Shown piece after piece: positions 24,242 to 33,400 of a DNA stretch of 64,000 nucleotides (position 1 is the first letter of the stretch; each line of letters begins with the position of its first letter). Source of the DNA: Xylanibacter rodentium (lineage in GTDB: Bacteria; Bacteroidota; Bacteroidia; Bacteroidales; Bacteroidaceae); contig NZ_JABKKE010000020.1 of NCBI RefSeq assembly GCF_013166575.1, forward strand, positions 1 to 64,000. The letters are read 5' to 3'. The translations under genes and the position numbers were made by a program. Under the pieces are notes generated by a model. The model saw nothing but the letters and a program-made list of their open reading frames with translations, did no database searches and was not told the origin of the DNA.

Positions 24242-25564
24242 CTATGATTGCTTGAATTTATATTTAAGTCCATACTCTTCAAGTTTGCTGTATAGTGTTG
24301 TCCTGCCTATGCCGAGCAGTTCTGCGGCGACACTCCGGTTGCCGTTTGCCTGTTTCAACGCACGCAATATCCGCTCCTTATCCTCCGCGTCATTGCGCAA
24401 GGCGAAGCTGACAGTAGAGGTCGGTTTCGTCACGGCAAGTTCCAGATGCTCTTTCATGACAACACCTTCCTGCGCCTGCAATACAGCACCCATAACTTTC
24501 TGCCGAAGTTCCCGCACGTTGCCCGGCCATGCGTGTGTCAGCAACGCTTTACGTGCTTCGGAACTGAACCCGCTCACGCTACACTCCAGCTCTCTGTTTG
24601 CCATATCACGGAAGAACTCTGCCAGCGGCATAATGTCTTCTTGACAGTCACGCAACGGAGGAACGGTTATCCCGAAGTCGTGCAGGCGGTACAGAAGATC
24701 CTGCCGAAAACGCTTTTCATTCACCGATACCTCCAAATCTTCATTGGTAGCAGCGATGATGCGGACATTGAAATTCCGGTCTGCCTTGTCTCCGACCGGG
24801 CGATACCGCCTCTCCTGTATGGCACGGAGCAACATCTGTTGGGTTTCCAACGCGAGGTTTCCTACCTCGTCCAGAAACAACGTGCCGCCTTCCGCCTCAT
24901 GGAAATATCCTTTCTTGGCATTGTCCGCACCTGTAAATGCACCTTTGACGTGTCCGAAGAAAGCCGACGGTGCAAGCTCTTTGGAGAGTGAACCGCAGTC
25001 CACCGCCACAAATGGCTTGCCTGCACGTTTGCTCTTGTCATGCAACAGGTGGGCAATATGCTCCTTGCCCGTGCCGTTCTCACCAAATATCATCACGCTC
25101 ATATCGGTGGCGGCTACCAGCCTTATGCGGTGCATGATTTTCTGAAAGGCGGAACCTTCACGGGCGAATATAGGCATACGGCGTTGTCCTGCCTGACGTT
25201 CTTTCAGTATGGAACGGATCAGGGGGACAAGTTTATCCTCCACAAGCTGTTTGGGAATATAGTCTATCGAGCCGAGTTTCATGCTTTCCACGGCGGTATT
25301 AACTTCGGCGTAGTCGGTCATAATGATGAAGGGCTGCATCTTTCCCTCCTTTCGCATCCAGCACAAAAGGTCTATGCCACTGCCGTCAGGCAGACGCAGG
25401 TCGGCAACCACGATATCATTATCTGTTGCCTGTTGCAGATGTTTCTTCGCGGTTGAGAGGTGGTAAGCCTTCATATTGCGGTAGCCCTCCCGTGACAGCA
25501 TATTGCAGACATATTCGCAATACACGATGTTGTCTTCCACCACAATTATTTTTGTCTTATTCAT
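24242..25564 (-). CDS. rteB: RteB, sigma-54-type response regulator
   Basis: The product is 440 residues. The N-terminal receiver domain has the phospho-acceptor Asp at 55 (VVADLRLPDGSG). The AAA+ domain has Walker A GENGTGKEH, the sigma-54 contact loop GAFTGAD, and ATNEDLEV sensor motif. The C-terminus is a Fis-type helix-turn-helix (RSVAAELLGIGRTTLYSKLE). RteB is phosphorylated by RteA and activates the rteC promoter in CTnDOT. The start overlaps the rteA stop by 8 bp, so it is co-translated with rteA in the tetracycline-inducible tetQ operon. Confidence 0.95.
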   Translation of the reverse strand: MNKTKIIVVEDNIVYCEYVCNMLSREGYRNMKAYHLSTAKKHLQQATDNDIVVADLRLPDGSGIDLLCWMRKEGKMQPFIIMTDYAEVNTAVESMKLGSIDYIPKQLVEDKLVPLIRSILKERQAGQRRMPIFAREGSAFQKIMHRIRLVAATDMSVMIFGENGTGKEHIAHLLHDKSKRAGKPFVAVDCGSLSKELAPSAFFGHVKGAFTGADNAKKGYFHEAEGGTLFLDEVGNLALETQQMLLRAIQERRYRPVGDKADRNFNVRIIAATNEDLEVSVNEKRFRQDLLYRLHDFGITVPPLRDCQEDIMPLAEFFRDMANRELECSVSGFSSEARKALLTHAWPGNVRELRQKVMGAVLQAQEGVVMKEHLELAVTKPTSTVSFALRNDAEDKERILRALKQANGNRSVAAELLGIGRTTLYSKLEEYGLKYKFKQS

Positions 25565-27875
25565 CTTCGTATTTTCTCCTTTCCTCTTCTGCCAACCGTA
25601 TTATTTCCACTCCCTTATCCAGCACGGCAGTCACGGCATGGCTTAACGCTTCACCATCCGGGAGAGCATCGCCACGAAGCAATCCGTAAAGTACATTCAG
25701 CGGTTGGTCGGCACGGAGCACCTCCCACGAACTGCGCAGGTGGTGGATCAGGGAATCCAGCTTTTGCAGGTCTTTTTCTTTTGCTGCATCCCGTACCGCC
25801 TGCATTTCCTTTTCTGTTTCAGTTATCAACTTTTCCAGCATGACGGCTTCATTGCCATAGGACAATAAGGCGGAAAAGTCCGGTTTCCCGTCCGGTGTCG
25901 CTTTTATGGCACACCTGTCGGAAACCTCCATCAGTTCCGATATGGAGAACGGTTTGAACAGGCATCCGGCAAAGCCTTTTGCCAATAGTTCCCCTTTGTT
26001 ACAACTGCCCGAAGCGGTTGCCACAACCACCGGGATTGTTGGTGAATTGCCCACGTTGGACGAACGCAACAGTTCCAGCAATTCGAAACCGTTTATATCG
26101 GGCATATTCAAGTCTGTCAGCAACAGGCTGTATTCTTTCTGGCGTATCATTTCCATCAGTGCCGCAGCATCGGTGCAAGTGTCGCAGTGTATTCCTTCTT
26201 GGGAATACATCTCTTTCAGCATCAGAAGTAATACCTCATCATTGTCAATGGCGACAACATCATGGAATTTATTGTTATGATAAACAGGTGTATTGCTTGT
26301 ATATCCAAGCTGTTCTTCAGCTTCCTGCATAGAAATTTCAACTGTGAAACGACTGCCTTTCCCTTTCTTGCTGTCTAAACGGATTGTTCCGCCAAGCATC
26401 GACACAATATTACGCATTATGGCAAGCCCAAGCCCGAAACCCTCCTTTGCGGCGGCATTTGATAGACGTTCAAACGCACCGAACGCTTGTTTCTGTTCCT
26501 CTTCTGTCATGCCTGTACCTGTATCTTCAACGACCAGTGTCAGAACTCCATTATCATATTCAGTAATCAAAGAAACACCGCCTTCTTCTGTGAACTTGAC
26601 AGCGTTTGACAGCAGGTTATTCCCGATTTGTATTATTCGCTCTTTGTCGGTCAATACAATGGCATCGTGTCCAGTCTTCACGGACAAGGACAGCCCTTTG
26701 TTCACGGCAACAGGCATGAACTCCGTTTCAAGTGTGTGCGTGATTGCTGAAATCCGGCAGGGTGACAGACGGGGCTGTTCCTTGCCGTTGTCCAGGCGGA
26801 AGAAGTCAAGCAAAGTGTTAAGCATATCCCGCATACGGTCGGAGGATTGCAGTATGTTTTGGATATACTGCCCGGACTTATCCTCACACTGTTCTTTCCG
26901 TATCAGTCCGGCATAGCCTGTTATTGCTGTCAGCGGTGTGCGCAGTTCATGGGTGATAGTATGTACCGCCTTCTTCCTTGACGTTATCAGTGCCTCGTTC
27001 CGTTGTACGGATTGTTCCAGTTGCCTTATCAAATCAGTTGTCTTGTGCTTGTATTGTTTAATGCTTTTTGCATCACGATGTATGATGATGTAGGAAATTA
27101 ACAACAATAGAAGAACGAATCCCATTAAACCGCCTACTTGCATAAATGACTTTTCACGCATGGCAACTATTTCGTTTTCCCGGCTTTGCAGTTCGGTTTG
27201 TACCTTTTCTTCTATTTGGCAAATCAATTCTTGCAGTTGTCTGTTAAGTTCTGCATTACGAGCTGCAAGGCTGTCGGCTTGTTCCGACAATTGGCGATCC
27301 TGCACTTTCTGTTCGCTGATTACGTTTCTATTGACCGAATGAAGGATAGTGGTTGATACTGCTGGAGTTACTTCCTTTTTTTTGCCGAATATGCCTAAGA
27401 AACCTTTTCGTTTTGGCTTTTTGGACTGTTCCTGCACACTTTTCTGTACAATAACCGGAATTTGATTGGCTATCTTCTTGTTAATAGATTGTTGTTCATC
27501 CATTAACCGGACTATCTGGAACATCTGTCGTTCCTTATCCTCTAAAAGACTGCGCACACTATCGATGCGCTCTGCTGGATAGGTGGCCTTGAAACGGCAG
27601 AGCATACTGTCCATTGCCATACGCCGTGCATGGTAATGCTCGATATCTTTATCGTTCCATTCCAGTATTGTTTCACCCAATAGAGAAAATTTTATCATTT
27701 GAATATTGATATTGTTTATTTCTTTTCGGAGCTCGTCTATTTTTTTATTGCCAAGTTCTAATGCTTCTATCTCCTGCCATTCATAGAGGCTATTATATGC
27801 CATACATCCGATAAGAATGGAGATAAGTATATATCCCAACCGTATTGCCTTATAGAAATTTCCTGACCGCTCCAT
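25557..27875 (-). CDS. rteA: RteA, hybrid sensor histidine kinase
   Basis: The product is 772 residues. A transmembrane helix (about 14-30) and a second (about 247-265) flank a coiled-coil-rich periplasmic region. HisKA follows, with the phospho-His at 309 (HTITHELRTPLT), then HATPase (NNLLSNAVKF; DTGTGM; GFGLGLAI). A receiver domain has Asp588 (LLLTDLNMPDI). A C-terminal HPt-like domain has His711 (LIHHLRSSW). The four-step phosphorelay layout would hand phosphate to RteB. The stimulus is unknown; tetracycline acts on its synthesis via the tetQ operon and is not known to be its ligand. Its start shares a base with the tetQ stop. Confidence 0.95.
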   Translation of the reverse strand: MERSGNFYKAIRLGYILISILIGCMAYNSLYEWQEIEALELGNKKIDELRKEINNINIQMIKFSLLGETILEWNDKDIEHYHARRMAMDSMLCRFKATYPAERIDSVRSLLEDKERQMFQIVRLMDEQQSINKKIANQIPVIVQKSVQEQSKKPKRKGFLGIFGKKKEVTPAVSTTILHSVNRNVISEQKVQDRQLSEQADSLAARNAELNRQLQELICQIEEKVQTELQSRENEIVAMREKSFMQVGGLMGFVLLLLLISYIIIHRDAKSIKQYKHKTTDLIRQLEQSVQRNEALITSRKKAVHTITHELRTPLTAITGYAGLIRKEQCEDKSGQYIQNILQSSDRMRDMLNTLLDFFRLDNGKEQPRLSPCRISAITHTLETEFMPVAVNKGLSLSVKTGHDAIVLTDKERIIQIGNNLLSNAVKFTEEGGVSLITEYDNGVLTLVVEDTGTGMTEEEQKQAFGAFERLSNAAAKEGFGLGLAIMRNIVSMLGGTIRLDSKKGKGSRFTVEISMQEAEEQLGYTSNTPVYHNNKFHDVVAIDNDEVLLLMLKEMYSQEGIHCDTCTDAAALMEMIRQKEYSLLLTDLNMPDINGFELLELLRSSNVGNSPTIPVVVATASGSCNKGELLAKGFAGCLFKPFSISELMEVSDRCAIKATPDGKPDFSALLSYGNEAVMLEKLITETEKEMQAVRDAAKEKDLQKLDSLIHHLRSSWEVLRADQPLNVLYGLLRGDALPDGEALSHAVTAVLDKGVEIIRLAEEERRKYEDE

Positions 27876-29848
27876 TATTTTAATGACATTGATTTTTGGA
27901 ACATGAATAAAAGTTTATCTTTTTCGTTCATGCGGATATTATCAGAATAACCGTCTTTTGTTATTTGATACCCACATGGCTTAACCATAAAAATGCCTAA
28001 GCCCTTAGTGTACGAACTTACTTCTGAGGCATAGTCTTTACTTGTATTTAATGGAACTTTCCCTTTAATATGACACCACTCATTATTACAACTGATGTCT
28101 TCAATCTCAGACATCAGTTTTTGCAAATCTGTAATAGCTTTGGAACTCGCTACTTGGGGTATCTGCAACTCAAAACAGAGCATCGGTTCGAGAATGTCCA
28201 CACCTGACTGTTGCAAAGCCAGCCTGAAGACATAAGGGGTCAGCTGTCTGAAATCAGCAGGTGTACTTACCGGGCTATAATACTCGGCTTGAGTAAAAGT
28301 TACTTTCAGATCTGTCACTTCCCATCCATGTAAACCAGATTGGCAAGACATACGAATCCCTTCAAAAACGGCATTTTGAAAAGAATGGTTCAGATAACCA
28401 TAGGAGATGTCACTTTCGATTTGCAACCCTGCCCCTAACGGTAAGGGTTCAAGAGTCAGCCCTATTGTGGCCCAGTAAGGGTTGGGTGGTACTTCGATCT
28501 GAATAATCTTATTGACCTTTTTTATAGGTCGTTCTTTGTAGATAGTCTTGATCTCATCAAAATGGACCTTTACGGAAAATCGTTCTTCCAGCAATGTCTG
28601 TATGATTTCCTTTTGGGTCAAACCATATAACGAGATTTCCAATTCATCACTATATGAGTTTATGGAAAAGGACAAAGACGGGTCTTCAATCCACAATGTA
28701 TTCAGAGCGGATATCACCTTGCTTCTCTCTTCGGGCTTATTTGGCCGGACGGAGGATTTGAGAGCGGGATGCTGATGAGATAATCCTTGAATCAAACAAG
28801 GTTTAGCACCTAAATAATCTCCGATTCGAAAATCTTCTATATCTTCTACAATCGCGATATCATTGGCACCCACTTCATCAACATTTATCTCTCTGCCCTG
28901 ATAAATAGTCTTTAGATTTTTAATCTTGATGAATTTTTCCGAATCGTTGATTCTTACAACGTCTCGAAGTCTCAGACTTCCGTCAATTATTTTAAGAAAA
29001 CTTCTTTTATGCCCTTTGGGGTCATGCTCTATCTTATAGAGATAAGCTGAAAGTCTGTTTGAGACTGATGCCGGAGGAAGTATAAAAGAAGAAATGGCGT
29101 CCAACAACTCATTGATACCGATATTGAACATTGCTGATCCATGTAGCACCGGATAGACTTTGGCTTTTGCCACAAGAGCGATTATCGTATTCCAATAATC
29201 AGCCGGTGAAATTTCGCTATCCGCCAAATATCGTTCTAATATATCGTCGTCATGGTTGCATACAAATTCTTTGTATTCTTCCTTTATATATGTTTGGGAG
29301 CAAACCGGATAAACCGATCCATCGACAACAGTTTGCATAAACAGGACATCTTGCGACAGATTTGTTTTTATATCCATATACAAACGCTCCAAATTCACAC
29401 CGGCACGGTCAATCTTATTGATAAATATAATTGTCGGGATTTGCAGCTTTTGTAAAGTACTGAACAGCAACTTTGTCTGCGCTTGTATGCCTTCCTTTGC
29501 GGATAAGATGAGGACTGCTCCATCAAGCATTTTGAATGTCCGCTCCACTTCCGCAATAAAATCCATGTGTCCCGGAGTGTCAATGATATTGCATTTCACT
29601 CCATTCCAGATAATAGATGTCGTAGAAGCCCGGACAGTAATTCCTCTACGTTTCTCTATATCCATAGAGTCCGTTATGGTGTCACCATTATCCACACGGC
29701 CGCACTTTTCCGTTGCTCCACTGGCAAACAGCAGATTCTCGGTTACGGAAGTTTTTCCTGCATCAATGTGAGCAAGAATTCCTAAATTTATAATATTCAT
29801 TTGGATTAAGCAATAATATACTACAGTAGATGCATTGTCGAAACGCAC
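27875..29848 (-). CDS. tetQ: Tet(Q), ribosomal protection protein for tetracycline resistance
   Basis: The 657-residue form starts at GTG 29848, 9 nt after a strong Shine-Dalgarno GAGGAGG (29858-29864). A shorter 641-residue form starting at ATG 29800 ([17 protein letters not shown]) aligns with Tet(M) but has no Shine-Dalgarno. The protein is an EF-G-like GTPase: G1 AHIDAGKT, G2 region [11 protein letters not shown]3 DTPGH, G4 NKID. It removes tetracycline from the ribosome. It is the first gene of the tetQ-rteA-rteB operon and is controlled by its leader. The residues agree closely with Bacteroides Tet(Q) as I know it, so this is a canonical allele family. Confidence 0.98.
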
Positions 29849-29851
29849 CTT

Positions 29852-29903
29852 TTAATACCTCCTCGTAGCATATGAGAACTACAGGATTACTAACTCGTAT
29901 TAA
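29852..29903 (-). promoter_or_regulatory. Leader stem that hides the tetQ ribosome-binding site
   Basis: In the mRNA, TTAATAC (29903-29897) can pair with GTATTAA (29858-29852), which is directly fused to the Shine-Dalgarno GAGGAGG. An inner GTAG/CTAC stem closes the loop. Translation of the upstream 3-codon leader is known in CTnDOT to be linked with release of this block when tetracycline stalls ribosomes. The pairing is read from sequence; the mechanism is known from CTnDOT. Confidence 0.65.
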
Positions 29904-29914
29904 TATGTATATTA

Positions 29915-29926
29915 TTACTGCCGCAT
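29915..29926 (-). CDS. Three-residue leader peptide of tetQ
   Basis: On the minus strand it reads ATG CGG CAG TAA (Met-Arg-Gln-stop), placed between the predicted transcription start and the hairpin. A 3-codon leader that mediates tetracycline-dependent translational control is described for CTnDOT tetQ, and the position here agrees. Confidence 0.7.
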   Translation of the reverse strand: MRQ

Positions 29927-29934
29927 AACGATTA

Positions 29935-29965
29935 CAAAATTACACAAAAAAATATATCTAACAAA
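29935..29965 (-). promoter_or_regulatory. Promoter of tetQ-rteA-rteB
   Basis: On the minus strand there is a -33 TTTG (29965-29962), a 19-nt spacer and the -7 box TAATTTTG (29942-29935). Both boxes match the Bacteroides sigma-ABfr consensus fully. The start site would be near 29928, just upstream of the leader peptide. Confidence 0.85.
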
Positions 29966-30457
29966 AGTGGGAGGATTTTTTAACTTTTTACCATAGACAT
30001 TTTATTAGGGAAGCGTAGGTTCAACTGGCAAGTACAAATAAGTAGAAATGTTTGAACAACACCGTTTTAGGAAGTTGAAAAATCAAGTTTCTCTCTCGGT
30101 ATAGCGTTTATTTTGGCCAATATCTTCTTTAGTTTAGCATTTGTGTATTTCCCATTCGTGTTCTATTTAGCTCCTTATTATGAGTATGTAGCAAGTTACT
30201 TATCAAATTCAGCCTCTTTGAGGGTCAAATATGGTTTTGCAAATGGTGACTGACAAGACATAAACAAGGTCAGCAGGAATTTTTTACATAAATGGACATG
30301 AATGTATATAACCTAAAATAAGAATAAATTTTAATAAGGGCTGCCCAAAAAGAAAAAAATGCAGTTGCCATCCTATAGATACTTGCAGAAAGGATAAAAT
30401 TTACTTTTAGACCTTTTGGGATAGCCCTTATTAATACTTCAGATAAAATTCCTTAGG
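29966..30457. other. AT-rich non-coding gap upstream of the tetQ promoter
   Basis: No supported gene is found here. The stretch 30000-30330 is AT-rich, with stops in all frames. The remaining notable content is the inverted-repeat element at 30331-30434, next to the end of the methylase gene. Confidence 0.6.
30331..30434. mobile_element. MITE-like element with TTAA flanks
   Basis: TTAA (30331-30334) and TTAA (30431-30434) flank a 96-bp segment. It starts TAAGGGCTGCCCAAAA and ends TTTTGGGATAGCCCTTA, an inverted repeat of about 16 bp with two differences. The arms resemble termini of Bacteroidota transposases that target TTAA. As a pair of convergent stems it may also terminate transcription of the methylase gene. 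No transposase gene is nearby. Confidence 0.6.
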
Positions 30458-33400
30458 TTATATTTTCAATCCTTTGGACCGGGTTTCCTCCTTGGCATAC
30501 AGTCCCGGACGCCCGATTATGACATGGTTGGCAACGATACTATCCGCCGGACTGCGTATCTGCGGCGGTGCATTTTCGGGATATTGCGCCTGCCTGTTCC
30601 TCACATCTTCCGCTTCCGGCTTGAGCTGTTGCCCTTCATTCTCCTTTTCTGCGACTTCGGGCGTGGGTGGCGCAAGCTCCAGCTGAATTTTTCGGTCAAG
30701 GGCGGCAAGTTCGGACTTCAACTGCTTCAGCTCGTCCTCCTTCTTCCACACCTTACCCGCTATCTCCTGTAACTGCGGTATCTCCATCTCCAGCACCTCG
30801 TTCTTCGCCTTGTACTGGTCGATGATGGAGGGTATCCTCTCCATCGCGTTGAGGAAGTTGCGGGCGGCGGCCAACGGGTCAGCCATCGCCAGATGCCCGT
30901 TGTTGTAGGTGTACTTGTAGTTCCCCTCGACCACGAAGCGGTTGTCGGTGAACTCCAATCCCTCTTTGAGTATCCTTTCGCTCACCACCTTTATCGGAAA
31001 ACCGTAAAGTTCACCGACCTGCGTGTACAACCCTCCGGTCGTGGCATTCTTGGCTATCTCCTGCAAACGCTTTCCGATGACCTTCTCATCGGCGGAATCC
31101 ACTCCGTCCACCTTTATTATATTAAGGCGGTTGCCCTCCTTGTCGGTCTGCACCACCGACAGGAAGCGGTTCCAGTCCTCCGTCATGGCATCTATGAAAG
31201 CCGTGTTGTTGCGCAACTCGCCGGTCTTTGACTCCAGCTTGAACTCCGAATCACGCTTGCCCTTGTTGAACGACTTGCGTTCCCCTTCGAGCGATGCGAT
31301 CCGCTTTTCCAGTTTCGCCTTGTCCAACAGGTCGGTATTGCCGGAGAGCAACGCCATGTATTCCGAGAAATTCATGCCCGATTTTTCGTCCATTGCCCCC
31401 TCGTCGATGGTACGCGCACCCATCGCACCGCTTTTGAGCTGGCTTATGAAAGTCTGCTTGCAGTGCAGGAGGTTGAACTTGTAGCTGTCCAGTGACTTCT
31501 CCACCGCGTAGATGATTACATCCACGTTGTTCCCGGCGAAATGTTTGGCAATCTCATTACCTGCCCTAACTCCGCGTCCGTCACGCTGTTGCAAGTCGGA
31601 CGGTCGCCACGGCGTATCGAGATGATGGATAGCCACACACCGTTTCTGGGCGTTCACACCCGTTCCGAGCATAGAGGTAGAGCCGAACAGCACACGCACC
31701 GTCCCGGCGTTCATGGCGTCTATCACCGCCTTCCGCGCCTTGTCGGTCTTGCACTCCTGAATGAAGCGCACCTCGCTTGGCGGTATACCGTAGTCCTCCG
31801 TCAGTTTGCGCTTGATTTCCGAATAGACGTTCCACCCGTCGCCCGGCTGGTATGTCCCCAAATCAGAGAAAACGAACTGCGTGCCTTTCTGGGCGTCGTA
31901 TTTTTGATAATACTCCGCGATCATCTTGGCACAGTGACTCGCTTTGTTGTCGGGATGATCTTCGTAATTCGGGTCTATCATGCGCATGTCGAGTGCCATT
32001 TTCCGGGCATAGTCCGTGGCGATGAGCATCTTCGCCTTTTCTTCCGTTTCCGAAAGCGGCAGCCTGCCCAACAAGGTGGCATCGCCCGTCTTGGCGAACT
32101 GCATCAGTTTCTGTATGAAGTCCTCCTGTTCCGGCGTGGGCGGTATATGGTGCAGTATCTCGTTCTTGGCAGGACGGTCAACGCCCACATCCTCCGCCGT
32201 GCGGTAGTCCGTGATTTCATTATAGAAGGCGGCAAGCTCCGGCACTTTGATGAAGTAGCGGAAACGCTCCTTCTGGACCACATTGTTCGTCACGTTAAAT
32301 TCAAAATCCGTCGTCTTCTTGGCAAATATCGCCGCCCAAGCGTCGAAACACCTTATGTCCTGCCGTTCCAGCTCCTTCGGGCGCAGGTACTTGAACAGCA
32401 GGTACAATTCAGTCAGTGAGTTGCTGATAGTCGTGCCGGAGAGGAAGGTCGCACCCAAGTCTTTTCCTGTGCGCTCCTGTATGGTGCGTATGGCAAAGAG
32501 CATGTTAAGTGCCTTCTGGCTTCCCTCGCTGTTTCCCAATCCCGCCACACGGTCGTGGCGCGTGTTGAAAGTCAGATTCTTGAACTGGTGGCTCTCATCT
32601 ATGAAGATGTGGTCGATGCCCATCTGCTTGAAATCCACCACGTCGTCCGTGCGTGACTTTATGGCGTGTTCCACCTTCTCCAGCTTCGCTTCAAGGTTGT
32701 GCTTGCGCTTCTCCAATCCTTTCAGCATCGCCCGCGACACGTTCTTTCCCTGCTGCCGTAGCACTTCGAGGTTTTCCTCCACCGTGTCAAGCTCTGCTTG
32801 CAGGATGCGCTGCTGCAATTCCGGCGACTGCGGTATCTTGCCGAACTGGTCGTGCGACATGATGACGCAATCGTAGTCGTTGTTCTTTATATTATTGAAG
32901 AAGCGCACACGGTTGGCGGTCGAAAAGTCCTTCTCCGAAGCGTACAGAATACGTGCGTTGGGATATGCCGCCTGATAGGTGGCTGCAATCTCCGCAACGT
33001 TGGCTTTCAGCCCGATAATCATCGGCTTGTGTGCCAAATTCAGACGCTTCATCTCATGCGCGGCGATGCACATTATCAGCGTCTTACCGGTTCCCACCTC
33101 GTGGTCGCAAATTCCGCCGCCGTTCTGTTTCAACATCCAGACGCAATCCATCTGTGAGGGATAGACGCTCTTGATACCCCGGCTTGCCAGCCCTTTCAGG
33201 TTGAGGTCGGGAAAGGTCTGATGGGAGCCGTCGTAGCGCGGGCGCACGAAACAGTTGAACTTGCGGTTATACATCGTCACAAGCCGCTCCTTGAACTGCG
33301 GCGACTGCTCTTCGAGCCATTCGGAGAAGCCGTTTCGTATCTCGTCAATCTTGGCGTTGGCGAGTTGTATTCCCTCGCTGTCGCGCATCTTGATGTCGTT

